A stretch of 64,000 bases of DNA from Cryphonectria parasitica EP155 (taxonomy: Eukaryota; Ascomycota; Sordariomycetes; Diaporthales; Cryphonectriaceae). Below, piece by piece: positions 11,758 through 23,890 of this stretch (position 1 is its first letter; each line of letters starts with the position of its first letter). Made by a program: the position numbers and the translations under genes. The notes below the pieces were generated by a model. The model was not told where the DNA came from. It saw only the letters and a program-made list of their open reading frames with translations, and made no database searches. The stretch is from contig NW_024468911.1 in NCBI RefSeq assembly GCF_011745365.1, positions 1,792,759-1,856,758 of the forward strand, written 5' to 3'.

Positions 11758-14010
11758 GGCAATAGATGCACGATAGTCACAAAGGCTTGTAGCAGCTGGT
11801 ACCGAGATCTTCTGTGTTGGTGCACCCAGAACTTATGTGACCTGCCAGGAGGAATACTTCTCTTATTATAGCACAGGAGTTTCATACTCCTGGAATCACT
11901 GATGTCATGAACACCTGTTGATGAATGACGGCTGCTTGCTCTTAAGGGTGGCCCCCTCTTGTTATAATGATGATGTAGCCGGCGTTAGCGGCTAACCTTG
12001 TTGATCTATAGTAACCACAAGCCACGAAGAGTACTGCACGTAAGCCAACGGTAGACTGTGGTTATGCACCTTTTCGGCGAACTTAGCCCTTGTGCGTTGT
12101 CTCTTTGTTTCTTCCCGTCTCCATTAGGTCAATCTATCGAAACCTCGACCGGTAACTGGAAATTGACGTGCCTACTTAGAAACAAAAAGAAAAAGGTCGA
12201 CCTACATTTCTTCTACAAGTATTCCATCGATTCCGTTTGCAGCGCTGCATTGGTCTGGTGTAAGGTTAAGTTCATCTGTAGCTTGAAAAGCCTGGCTGGT
12301 AGAACAATAGCCTCAAAGTAAATAATCAGTCATCAATGGACCTACCGCAGCAGTTGAGTAGGTCCCAGATACATGAGGAATATGAATCTCCTAATCTGCT
12401 AACATCCAATAAGCCAAGTAATGCTGATTTTCCAAACACTTCGTAAATTAAAGACTGCAGGACACTACATACGTGACATTTGCTATAAGAGCTACGCATG
12501 CTATCTACGTCTAGAACACGAGTATCAGAATCATGTTATGGCCCAGTTTGCAGGGCTGCCAGAAGGTCAACAAATTACATAGTATCATCATGTTATGAGT
12601 ACTATTGCCATATTCACAGTGCCACTGTTCTCGGGTTATGCTGTGAACTGTAGTTTTCATTGATGAGACTGTGGCCATTGATCCAAACGCGCTACGAGTC
12701 TTGAAGGATAGTTGTGCCGAATACAAACAACATTTCAGAGCAATTCGTTCCGCAATGCCTATCACCAGCTCAAGGTGAAAATAGGCAGGACCTTCGGTGA
12801 CAATAAGACTGGCATTATTACCATTAATGTTGAAAGAATTATTTTTAATCGCCTAAAGGACTGAACCATGCTATGCGCTACAGCAGGAAAGAAGGGTCAC
12901 ATATATTTAAGAACTAGGGGTTTTTATTTCTTATCTTTTTTTTTGTTTTGAAAAGAAACAAGATAAATACAACAAAATAAACAAGAAAAGCTATTCTGCA
13001 GGGAGAAAGATAAGAAGAAAACAAAAAAGGAATGAAGGGGAGAACATCATTTTTCAATAATGACAGACGTACTATCCTGGAGTGTCTTTCTACTAGAGGA
13101 GGAGCTTGAATTCTTTCCCAGACGAGTGAAGGGTTAGGATTCGAGGTATCCAAGAATAGTTGCAATAGTAGAATATTTGAAAGCAGGTAATACGGAAGGG
13201 GAAAGGGGGGGGGGGTGATTAATGAAAGCAAGACGGGCCAAAGAAGAACTTACAAGGAGGCTTGCTGATGTACCATGGGACCACACTCATCTACCAACAA
13301 CGTATCCTTAGTGTTAGCGGAGGACTTATTCCATTAATCAATATCCCAGGCATATTGAATGCTGCGCTCAACTTTGAACCATGAGCTGGAAGATGGAGAA
13401 AGCATGACAAGCAATAGAGAAGGTGACCAACCAGAGTCAACATCACCAATAAATATGGTGTCCTATGTTGAGTTCCAGGTTAACGCACAACGGCAGGGCG
13501 TCGACTCGATGGGGTAACGTTTCGCTAATTCAGGACAGCCTGTTCTTGATGAACAGCCTCTTTGCTTCTCCGCTGAGGTGTAGGGTGCGGTTGGACCCCA
13601 GATCCGCCCGCCCCCGCCCCCGCCCCCGCCCCCGCCCCCGCCCCCAAATCCTGCGCTTTTGCATACAACAATCTGCTACTCAAGGCATGACCTTCTGCAA
13701 CCTTCCTGCTTCGCAAATTTGTCCATCCCGGAGGATTGAACTATTGGCCAAGGGAGATGATCCTTGGGGCGTATTTGCATGCTGCTCTTGATGCTGTGTT
13801 GTTCAATGATTTCGATTTCAGCTTGGCTGCTCCAGAGGTGTAATTAAAGGGAGCCGTCAAGCTGCATCGAAGTGTGAGAACCACCCACGAGACAATTCAT
13901 AAAGTGAAGACATTGCGCAACTTAAATCTTGACGAGCACATCCATCACGACCTATGCTCTCCATCACTAGAACGTGCTTAGTTTAAAGCTCCCAGCGGTA
14001 TAATACCAAG
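11758..14010. other. long intergenic stretch with low-complexity tracts
   Basis: No supported gene in 2.2 kb. It contains an A-rich purine tract (about 12930-13050), a G run near 13206-13215 and a GC hexamer repeat listed separately. The last 150 bp are the promoter and leader of the DUF3237 gene. Confidence 0.6.
13605..13645. repeat. CCCCCG hexamer tandem repeat
   Basis: About six to seven tandem units of CCCCCG/CCCGCC. The complementary strand is a run of G-tracts that could fold as a G-quadruplex. It sits in non-coding DNA about 400 bp upstream of the DUF3237 gene. Confidence 0.85.
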
Positions 14011-14646
14011 ATGCTGTTTCGATCTGCCTTATGCCTTCTCGGCCTGGCGGCCAGCGCTCTCGCGAGCACTCGCTCAGTCGTACCGCGCTCCACTACACCA
14101 ACCGCCCCAGACACGGAATACCTATTCACCGTGAATCTCGTTGTCGGCACGTCCTACGTCCTAGGCCAGACCCCGCTCGGCCAGCGCGTCTTTGAACCCG
14201 TCGTAGGTGGGAATTTTACAGGGCCGTTACATGGTACGCAAAAGTCCCGGTAGAGAGCCCCAAGTCCAAAGTCAATGCGTGCCCGCCTTAACCGAGTCCT
14301 TCTCTATTTAGGTACGGTCCTCGGCGGCCTCGACGACGGCCTTATTGACACCGACGGAACCTTCGACCCAAACTCGGCATTCCTTCTCCAAACATGGGAT
14401 GGGTGCCAGATCCTATGCACGGCAACTGGTCATGAACCGAATGTGATTGCGACTTTCGACACGGCATGTCCAGCTTATGACTGGTTGAACAAGGTGGTTG
14501 CGTACGGATCTTTGGTGAAGACTGGTACTGGGATTCAGGCAGATGTTTGGCAGGTGAGTACAAATACCGGTGGTTGTACTCGATCCAAGAAGAAGGTGAG
14601 GAGAGACTGATTGGCTGTCTACAAGATCGGAAACTATACTAGTTAG
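14011..14646 (+). CDS. secreted DUF3237 family protein
   Basis: Starts with a clear signal peptide (MLFRSALCLLGLAASALAS, cleavage near residue 18). Exon 1 is 14011-14233 and exon 2 starts at 14312; together they read TVNLVVGTSYVLGQTPLG, then GNFTGPLHGTVLGGLDDG, typical of the DUF3237 beta-barrel family. I place a third exon at 14626-14646 because a canonical GTGAGT donor at 14554 and an acceptor at 14625, preceded by a CTGAT branch site, give the ending WQIGNYTS (161 aa). Without that splice the frame runs to 14610 with a Lys/Arg tail. Biochemical function is unknown. The protein has few cysteines and is likely extracellular. Confidence 0.8.
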
Positions 14647-15581
14647 AAAGAGACAGGAAACTCGGTAATGAGAGCGGCTTGTTTAGTCAGGTGAAGGGAT
14701 GTGTAATTGATAGGTAGTCTCAAAGTGAAGAAAGTAACCTGCCGCAACGACTATTTCCTATTTCCCAGCTTGAACTCTGAAGTGGACAGAATTAAGGTAC
14801 CAATCAATTGATGCAGAAGACAACAACAACAACCAAAGGGACCAGTAGACAGACGAATGGGTCCATAACGAAAAATAACGAAAAATGACAGCGGTAATCG
14901 CTCGCTGACGAGCTCCGATTACAAGTCCAGGGTAGAGTCGACGATACACTGTGGAGTCAATAATGGAGCTGGGCGAATGGAGGAAAGATTCATTGAGCAG
15001 AGTTCAAGCTTGTGTGGGTTTCAGGAAGCGGGCGCCGGAAGAAAAAAGGGAGAGAAAAAGAAGATAAAAAGCGCATCCTAATAACTATGTCGAGCTCATA
15101 GATTGTTCATTGACGTAGCAGAGGAATGGGAGGTACACGAAAACCCCATGCATTTTGCCACACAAGTTGTTCTAATAGTGGTACAAAGTTATTAGGTTGA
15201 GATCTTCGGTTGCAGCTCGGGTGATCCGAGCTGTTCCCGTACACTTGAAAATTGACACTCCACAGATGGGAAAATTGGAAGACAAGTAAATCATCAAGGC
15301 AACAAGTTAAAAAACTGGGAAGAAAGGGAAGGGGGGGGGGGGGGAACACCAGGAACGGCCATGGACTCAGGGTCAGGGTTGGCTATAGTAATCACCGGCA
15401 GCGTTCGGCAAGATCTACGGCAGCAATCATCCAAGTTGACGACAAACTCACCGCAACGACCAAGACTATCAGTGCACGACATCTCCGTTCAAGGGAGTAG
15501 CGGAGTGCACGAGCGTCTTACAAAACTATCTACACAGAACTCAATTACTTCAAACCCCTATTCCTTCATATCGGGCTCAAG
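14647..15581. other. intergenic, no gene seen
   Basis: Contains a G run at about 15331-15343 and short ORFs without domain signal. The 3' part should be the promoter of the M20 amidohydrolase. Confidence 0.55.
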
Positions 15582-17428
15582 ATGCTGTCAAATTGGCCCG
15601 CAATTCGCACACGTCTTGCCCGTAGCGTGTGCTGCCCGCGGCAGTGGGGGTATCATGGCAACCTGACGCCGGCGCCATTGAGGTCATCAACGAGATGTTT
15701 CAGCAGCACGAAGCCAGCATCCCTAAGGACCTTGGATTTGACGGAGACTAGCCTGAAGGCAATTAAAGTCGACCAGAATAGGTTGATGGACACACTGCAC
15801 CATACCTGCGCTTTCGGAACGGGGCTGAGATGGGGAAGGCAAGATCTAATCCTCTCATCCATCTTCAACGCTCCCTTGTTTTCTTCTGCTCTTTTTCAGT
15901 GAGAAAGGAAATCTTGTATTGCTGTATGAAAGGCTAACTTGAACCTGGTAATCTGCAATAGTGCGCCCACGGAGACGGGCATGTCTCGCCTCGCCTTGTC
16001 AGACACAGACAAGCAGGCACGGGACTGGTTTGTCGATACGACCCGCTCACTAGGCTGCGAAGTCGTTATTGACGCCATGGGCAACACTTTTGCGGTGCGT
16101 CCTGGCCGACGGAAGAATGTTCCGCCCATCTATGCCGGATCGCATCTGGATACACAGCCTGCTGCTGGGCGCTACGATGGCATCCTGGGTATCCTGGCCG
16201 GAGTGGAGATGCTGCATCTGCTGCGTGATCATCAGATCGAGACAGAGCATCCGATAGGTGTAGTAAATTGGACAAAGTATGTTGGCTTGGCATTGTAGAA
16301 ATCTCTCCGGGTTTTGCCTGGCGCAGGTTCCCAGACATCATGACAGACAAGTATTCGTATGCTAACAGAGGCATGGAAAACGGCAGCGAGGAGGGCGCGA
16401 GATTTCCAATCTCAATGGTTTCATCTGGAGTATGGGCTGGAGACATCACCCTCGAAAGGGCGCACAATGTACAGGAAGTTGGTGGAGGTTCAGCGACCAT
16501 GAAGTCCGAGTTAGAGCGCATCGGCTACCTGGGCATTTTCCCTGCTAGTTACCAGTTGACTCCCATGGCGGCTCATTTCGAGCTGCACATCGAGCAGGGA
16601 CCAATACTCGAGGCGGAGAAGCAAAAGATTGGTATTGTCCAAGGCGTCCAAGCATATAAATGGTTCACGATAGATGTCCAAGGTAGAGGTGAGCAGCATG
16701 ACCACACACAGAGGATCGACAGTTTCTTTTTGGGCATTACTGATGCTTCTTTTCTTCTTTATTTTTCCCCTTTCTTCACAGCTTCTCATACTGGGACAAC
16801 TCCCTTCTCTGCCCGCGCAGATGCTCTTCTGCTCGCATCCCGCATGATCACCCACTCCAACCGCGTCGCAACTCAACACTCTGCCCTGGCCTCGACCGGC
16901 ATTCTCACCCTCTCTCCAGGTAGTGTCAACACTGTCCCGGGCGATGTCCGCTTCAGCCTCGACGTCCGTGCCGCAGCAGACGAGACGGTTGAGGCCGTTG
17001 AAGCCCAGCTAAAGCGCGACTTTGCCACTATGGCCGGCGGTGGGTCCGTCGAGGGCGAAGACATCACGCCCCAGCGCTTACCTCTCTCTGTCCATTGGAC
17101 CACCGATTTCGTGAGTCCAGCTGTTCTATTCCATGAGGATTGTATTTCGGCTGTGCGAGCTGCGGCACAATCCGTCCTGGGCGATGAAGGGCTATATCGG
17201 GACATGACCAGTGGCGCGGGCCATGATAGCGTGTACACGAGCAGGCGATGTCCGACCTCCATGATCTTTGTTCCGAGCAGAAATGGAGTGAGTCACCATC
17301 CTGAAGAATGGACGAGTGATGAGGATTGTACCTTGGGTGCGGAGGTTTTATTCCAGAGCGTTTTGAGATACGACCGTGGTATGGCAAAGGGGGCTATATT
17401 CAAAGGAGACTTTAACATGGTTTCGTAG
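15582..17428 (+). CDS. M20-family N-carbamoyl-amino-acid hydrolase / beta-ureidopropionase-like
   Basis: Four exons (15582-15838, 15962-16276, 16387-16688, 16782-17428) give 506 aa. This is the hydantoinase/carbamoylase branch of the M20 metallopeptidases, which removes the carbamoyl group from N-carbamoyl amino acids or ureido acids with a two-metal centre. Metal-site motifs are visible: SHLDTQPAAGRYDG (His146, Asp near 156), NEEGARFP (Glu192-Glu193), HIEQGPILE (His near 257) and the C-terminal SGAGHDS. The dimerisation lid contains ASHTGTTPFSARADA. Intron 1 uses a GC donor (AAG/GCAAGA), the only splice that gives the family sequence RWGSAPTETGMSR. The first 50 residues are basic and Ser/Arg-rich and could be a mitochondrial leader. 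The last about 15 residues extend past the usual family end. Confidence 0.9.
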
Positions 17429-18141
17429 TGATTACTTAACAAGCCTTGCCAGCGCTCATGCTTGACCAAGCTTTGATGAATCAACTAGAGAGAGAGAGCT
17501 TGCACGAATCCGAGACACTTCCTCCTTTCCGTTTTCTTTGTCTTCTTCTTTTGTTCTCCCCCAGTCTACGTGTCCTTTGGTATCCCGCACCCAACAGATA
17601 GCACGTTCCTTTTCTTTGACGCGTCAGCCCTGGGGATGGCAAAAGTTCCCTAGACAACATCGCTTACGCTTTAGTGTGCATACTACAGCTCTGGTCACTA
17701 TGCAAAATTTCCTAAGGGGGAACACGCAAATGGTGCCTGAAACCTGGAAAAAAACAAAAACTTGGTGTCTCCTTCGGAAACAAAGGGACAAAGGAGGTGC
17801 TTGCTCGTGTTAGGCCTTCTTAACGCCTGGAAGGCTGATGCCTACGATTATATTTATTGAACCCGAGTCAAAACATCACATTCACCAAAACAAAGGTCTT
17901 TTCAATGTGACTGCTTGTTTCCCCAGCCAGCCACACTCCTGTCAACCCCCGCTCCCCATCAAAGAAACAGAAAAAAGAAAAAGAGAGCAATCACTTGTTA
18001 TGTGCGGTGTTTCATACTGAGAAGAACTCCTACAAGTCTTGACGTGAAACTGAGGCTCTCGTAACCCTTTCCAACGACCAGCTTCAGCACCAATCCAAAT
18101 TTCGTCCTTCCTTCACCCCTCCACCTAGAACATTATTCATC
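17429..18141. other. intergenic / promoter region
   Basis: No supported gene. The last 150 bp are C/T-rich, as often seen just upstream of fungal start codons. No other element recognised. Confidence 0.55.
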
Positions 18142-19832
18142 ATGGCAGAGCAATTTTTCAACCGGCGCATTCATCAGCCTCGTCGACAGCCTTCCGAGCC
18201 CTCACAGGCACAGCAGATTGGTACTATTGCAAATAAGTATGATAAATACCTGTCAATAGAGGAAGAGCTGACCTTGTCATTCACAGAGCCTTTGCCAGAC
18301 CAAGGAGCCCGGTCACCAGCGAGCGGAGGTCTTGCGCGAGATACAGCGGCCTTGCCCAGGAAGCAAGCACGTAGCTCGGCACGTGCCAAGACTCGGTCCA
18401 GTTCTAAAGCGACGAGATCTTCGCAAACAAACACACAAACGAGTAAGCATTGATCAAGTATACCGCAAAACGGAAGGGTTATGCTAATTACACCAGGTCC
18501 AGCCATTTTGAGGCGTAGTGTGAGGTTTCAGAAACAACAACAATCAACAGGTGCTGGGCACTCCATTGGTATTGCACCGGCCGGGCGTCGCGAAGCACTG
18601 ATAGGAGCAAGCCCAGAGAAATCACCATCAAAGCGACCCAGGTCCACGGAGGAGAACACACAGTCCGGCGCGAAGAGCCAACAGACGGAGCTGGCAGTCC
18701 AGGTAAGTTAATACATTCTCCTTCATGTCAAGTCCATTTAGTAATGTCTCGCTCGATTGTACAGCATCCGAAGCCTCTCGGTTATCCTTATTACAACTCG
18801 CGTCCTCGGTCCGAGTTCGAGAGGCAGCTTAAGCGAGCGCGGCTCACAAGGGAGAACGTAGACCTGGTCAACGCTCAGGGCGCTCGGGCAAATGCGCCCA
18901 CACCCACAACTTCAGCATCCACAGATTGTTTGTCAACAACCAAGACCGACTCCACGATGCCGGTAAACTTGGGAACTCTGGCCCAAGACAATGGCATTCT
19001 CCTGCCCCAGCAATCAAAACCGCCCGCGAATCTGAAAGAGATCCAAGAACAACACGCCCGGCCCCGTACAAGCATCAGCCCACCCGCGTCAAGTTTCGAG
19101 CTCTACGTCGATAAAGTCCATGGAGCCGGTAATGAAGCAACGCTGACGGGCACCATCACCAGTCACTTGCTCAAAGATACCTGGGGTGATCGGGGCTATA
19201 ACGCATCTTTTAACCGTCGATTCACAGCATTGCCCAAGGATGTCGGCTTCAACAAAGGCCTGTCTCCCCCACAGCCTGACTATGTCCAAGGACTGGAGAA
19301 GGCCGCATTCCGTCCGTTGCAAGTCGACAGGCAGATCAGCGGGGCTGTTCTTTACGATGGAGATCCCCGTTCCATGGTACTGCCGCATGTGGCGGGAGAG
19401 ATGAAAGGCCCTGATGGGAACATGAACACGGCGACGATACAAAGTGCCTACAGTGGAGCGGCTCTCGTCTACGCTCGAAACCAGGCGCTTTCTTTGGTCG
19501 GAAACCCTGACCCTGCTGGCCACGCAGAGATCAGAACCTTTACCACGGACGGCCATCGGATTGATTTCTTTGCCCATTATGCTGCTCCGTCTGAGTGGGA
19601 CGGCACGCCTGAGTACCACCAGTATCGATATGCGTCGACACTCCTAACAGGCACCTATGAAGGATACAAGGATGGACGTAAGAACCTGAGGAACATGCAG
19701 GACCACGCAAGGGATCAGTCGTACGCGTTAAGAGACCAGATACGCGAGTACTGTAAACAGCGTCGAGGTGCTAATCAGCCTATTACCGAACATGCTTCTC
19801 TGCCTGCTCCTTCCGGAACTTCTAGGGTGTGA
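18142..19832 (+). CDS. DUF7924-type protein with a PD...ExK nuclease-like pattern
   Basis: Three exons (18142-18442, 18497-18702, 18765-19832) give 524 aa. Residues 1-280 are low-complexity, basic and Ser/Thr/Gln-rich with several Lys/Arg clusters, so nuclear localisation is plausible. The C-terminal 250 residues match a widespread fungal domain (DUF7924). Its signatures here are GLSPPQPDYVQGL, DPRSMVLPHVAGEMKGP, IQSAYSGAALVYARNQAL, HAEIRTFTTDG and FAHYAAPS. Asp341 in PQPDYV and Glu381-x-Lys383 in AGEMKG are arranged like the active site of PD-(D/E)xK nucleases, with a following helix that begins with a Gln (IQSAY). Nuclease activity is inference; no experimental function is known to me. Related genes are often multicopy in moulds. 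Confidence 0.8.
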
Positions 19833-20102
19833 AAGAAAGAAAGGTTTCAAGAGAGATGCAAGGAAAGGCAGTCAGAGCAAATAAAAGACGAATAAAAGGG
19901 GCGGATGATTGATAGAGACCGGTCAAACGGGGTATAAAGCGGGAGGAAAAGGGGGGGGGGGTGTCTTCTAGATCTTCTTCTATGTACATCAATACAAATA
20001 CAAAAAATTGCGATGTGAAATTATTTCGTTGAGTTTTGTGAAACAGGGAGATAAACGCAGGCGAGGTTGACTCCGTCATGACCTGATCAAGGCAACGGGG
20101 CT

Positions 20103-20658
20103 AGCCCTGGAGATTTTCTCCTGCATTAACAAAATCAACAGTAATAATCAGTTCATCCTTCCTGCTGGAGGTAGTAATGCCATCTTCAACTTTCAAGGTT
20201 CCCAGGATGACCATGTACGCTTTCAATCCCACATCTGTTAAACTCCCGAAATGCTCCAGGTTGAAGATGCTGACCGAGGTGGACTCAGCGATTGCGCGGC
20301 GGATAGCGGCTGTTTGACCTGGTCAACAGTTGGTTCTAGACCTAAGACCTGTAGACTTCGACTTGGTTTCGTTCTGAGCTGCTCAATCAAACTCTTACTT
20401 TGCCTTTGACTCGTCCAGACCTGACAGGAAATTTTGTTGAACCCAGGGCACCAAGTAAATGCCGGAACTAGCAGCAGGGTAGCTGAAAGGAAGCCCGGTG
20501 GAAGCCGAAACTAGATGAAATATAGTATAGCTCGTACCCTCCCGAGTAATCCGAGTGGCTAAGACTGTCTGAAAGGTGGAACGCGGAAGGTAAACAAACA
20601 GTTCGGGAGATTCCTGCAGGAGATATATTTGAAGTTCGGTAAATTTTTCGACCTGCAT
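20103..20658 (-). CDS. unrecognised small protein, at least two exons
   Basis: Two minus-strand coding blocks are visible. The first, from ATG 20658, reads 87 codons (MQVEKFTELQIYLLQE... ending near 20395). The second (about 20320 to TAG at 20103) reads 70 codons with good composition, including SVSIFNLEHFGSLTDVG and ending VDFVNAGENLQG. A strong donor (GTAAGA) at the end of block 1 does not keep the frame of block 2. A weaker GTCTGG donor about 25 bases upstream does, with the acceptor CAG near 20321. The gene model is therefore uncertain and an upstream exon may exist. I recognise no family. Confidence 0.4.
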
Positions 20659-21369
20659 ATACTGCTCGGCAACTCAATATGTATATATGCACACTCTGGT
20701 CCAAGGAAAAAGGGAAAAAACCACCAAGAGCACACTGCGAACATTCAGGTCGTTACCAAATACAACCCGCTGTCGAATATTGAATCTAGATTCTTAGCAT
20801 TGTAATGGCATCATAATGGAAGTATAAATGTCTGTACCTGTTGTTTGAGTCTTTCGGGATTTTTCCCCCGAATGCCACGACTTTTCCTTTCTGAGTTACA
20901 TTGTCGAGATCTTTCTGGGGCCACTCTTTTTTTTTTTTTTGCCGGAACTTTAGTGATTATGGTTTCATCTACCAGGCCATGATCATCAGATATGACTGAG
21001 GTTGTTGCCTGAAGTCAGACTCACTGCATGCAGGATACAGCGCCTGTGGGGGTTAGCGGAGAAGCAGGATAGCGCTGGAAGATGATCAACATGCAGGAAG
21101 CCACGGATTAACGTCCGATGGGCAGAGATCCGTCTGACATCATCTACAATATTGCTGGGCATCTGGATATACATATGATGTGCTTGATGCGATTTCCGAT
21201 CTATAAAGGCAGCCCTACAACTTCGAGCGGGGGGTTCTTCACGGAACCACTTAGATACTCAAGCTTCAACTGTGGCTACGTTGTAAGTTCGCCAAAGAGT
21301 CCTTCGCCATTTTGGGCCTGTGTTGTCCTATTTATCCTACAAATTGAACTGTTTGTGGTTTTATCCATC
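20659..21369. other. intergenic / promoter of the P450 gene
   Basis: Contains a T run at about 20927-20940 and a short ORF in frame with the P450 (from 21118) that lacks any P450 feature before Met 21370. No other gene is supported. Confidence 0.5.
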
Positions 21370-23296
21370 ATGGATAGGATGGGGGCCTGGGGGGCTCGGC
21401 TCGGAGCTCATCCGCTCGAGGTGACAGATCCTCTGGTATCTCGACTCATTTTGGCCTTATTCTGTCTGATCTCCGCAATCGTTATTCTGCGGAAATTCAC
21501 CAAATCGGGCTCGAAAGAACCCCCTTCCTTGGGAGGAACTATCATATCCAATACATATCAGTACATGACTGGTATGCACAATTTTATCCAAAGAGTCGCG
21601 TAGGGTTGGAATCAGCAATCCCTTATATTATTTTTGTCACAAAAATTGATCATAGCGATCAACAGTCTTGCGCAGCGCACCAGCCCCATCATCAAGTTCC
21701 GCCTGGGTCCCAAGAAAATCTATATGGTTTCGGGCGAGAAAAACATCCGAATCATCAATCAGCCATCGCACAGTATCAGTCCGGACACCTTCTTCCTCGA
21801 GGTTATGCGGAACGTCTGGGGCGCTTCTGCGGCCGAATTGGCCAAATTCGAGCAGGACAAGTCCGGACGGGCCAAGAACCCTGTGCCGGGTCACGATGTG
21901 AAGCCAGGTCAGCCGCGGCTCTGGCACGGCCAGCATCATGTGTATTCGGAATTCCTCCAGAGCACCAAGCACTCCGGTCACCTGGCTGATAAGTACTTTG
22001 AGCTCTTCTCGGACCGCCTGGCCAGGCAACCCCTCGGTGAATGGACGGAGCTGAGTCTGAGCGGATTCTTCGAGAGCGAAATGGCCGAGGCGGCGCTCGT
22101 GGCATTGATGGGATCGCAAATTGTCGAGCTGAATCCGGGATTTTGGCCTGCCATGGTAAGTACAGCATATGTCTGGTCGAGTCAAATTAGAGGACAGCAC
22201 GACTGAATGGTTACACAAAAGTGGGAGTTTGCCCGTCTCGCGCCACAGCTCATGTGGGGGCTCCCGAGGTGGATGAATTCGGCACCCTGGAAAATTCGTC
22301 AAGAATTCCACGCCATGTGTCGACGTTATGTCGATGCCGCCGTGAAGGAGATCAATTGGGATGGCCCCGATGCTCTTGCAGAGTGGGATCCTCGCTTTGG
22401 CTCTAGGATGGCTCGCGAGCTCATCAAATGGGCAATGAACCATCTGTCGCCCGAGACGACGGCTGGCATGGCTGCCACTTTTATCTTTGGGTCAGTCTTT
22501 ATCATTGCCCCTTTGGTTTGTGTCAGCTAATCCTAACAATTATTGTTCTTTTCCCTTTTCATACAGCACCAACGCAAACTCAGTCCCCATGTCTACATGG
22601 GCCATGATGGAAGTAATTGCAGATCCACAGTTGTATCGAGCTGTGCGAGAAGAGTGTTTAGCCGCAAGCTCGGTCGACCCTGTCACTGGGAAGCGTACTT
22701 TCGATGCCCAAAAGCTGCTCGCAATGCCGGTCTTGCAATCCGTCTACATTGAGACCCTTCGCTTGCACGTGTCTATCAATGTCACACGCGAGGTCACCCA
22801 GCCCATCACTCTGGATGGATATCGTCTGACCGCCGGTTCCCTGATTCAAGCACCAAGCCAGATTGGTCAGTATAATGAGGCAGTATGGGGTTCTCCTGGA
22901 CATCCCGCAAGCGAGTTTTGGGCGGGTCGAAACTTGAAGCATGACGCGGGTAAAGCGGAGTTCACAATGGCTGGGAGAACCAGCTCTTTCTTCCCATTTG
23001 GTAAGTTCATTCTCAATCAGAGCCCTCCCCTGCTTCTGCGTACTACTGCAAGAGACTGAACAAGGCCATTCACAGGCGGTGGTACTTCAATTTGCCCCGG
23101 GCGTGTCTTCGCCAAGCAGGAAATCCTCATGACTTTGGCTGCGCTCATTACCAGGTTTGATATCGAGTTTGTGGAGTGGACACACCCAGACGGGTCCAAG
23201 TCTGATCGGCCGGCACAGAACGATGAATCGTACATCGGCGCTGTAGGGATACCACCCGATCGAGACATGAGAGTCCGCTGGAAAAGACTTTGGTAG
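21370..23296 (+). CDS. cytochrome P450 (CYP7/CYP8-like fungal type)
   Basis: Five exons (21370-21571, 21656-22155, 22222-22490, 22567-23000, 23076-23296) give 541 aa. An N-terminal anchor helix (LVSRLILALFCLISAIVIL) should fix it in the ER membrane. The heme-binding loop is FGGGTSICPGR (Cys475) and the K-helix ExxR is ETLR near residue 385. The I-helix, where most P450s have AGxxT, reads GTNANSVPMSTW, so the acid-alcohol pair for oxygen activation is missing. This is typical of the CYP7/CYP8-related group. The start at 21370 is chosen because the anchor begins just after it. It converges on the UbiA-family gene 0.6 kb downstream, so a shared biosynthetic pathway is likely. The substrate is unknown. 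Confidence 0.92.
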
Positions 23297-23890
23297 CGGA
23301 TATTACCGAATGCGAAAGGTGATAGGGAGAAAAACTTAACCAACAAACTGCTTCTTTTATGTTATGCCACGGAGTATCATTGCCTAACACTGTCTCCATA
23401 CTACCTGAGGAGGCTCTACGATATGCTCTACCATAGTACTTTGTTAATCAGAGCACCTTGAAACAGACGAGAACTTGGGTGGGTTGACGTGGTCTCCAAT
23501 GTGGATACTTTGGTCTAGTGTGTACCGTAGTAGGTTGTACTGGAGAATGACACATGCGGGGATCAATTTAAGTGTTGCTTCAGACACCTGAGCCGAGCTG
23601 TCAACGTTGTAAGATACCATTCCATTGCTCCTCTATTATTCTTCAGACCCACATGTGGGCTCTTCGTCGAAACACATGTTTTCAGGTCACATGTTAAGGC
23701 TTAACCACTGCAATCCTGCCACGTCGTCTCGACACAACAGAAATCCTTATCATACATTCCCCATACTATAGTACACGTTTTCTATCTCATTGGTCCAGTC
23801 CTGACCATTTCGGTATGGCAATGGTCAATCCTCCTAGAACTCCACAGGAAGATTATACCGCACCCACCCCCTGGATGCCAGCCAAAACAG
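23297..23890. other. convergent intergenic spacer
   Basis: Between the 3' ends of the P450 and UbiA-family genes. No gene or special element seen. Confidence 0.6.

Noticed and set aside
13140..13150. GATTCGAGG resembling part of a tRNA B box.
   Set aside because: No matching A box, stems or anticodon arm around it.
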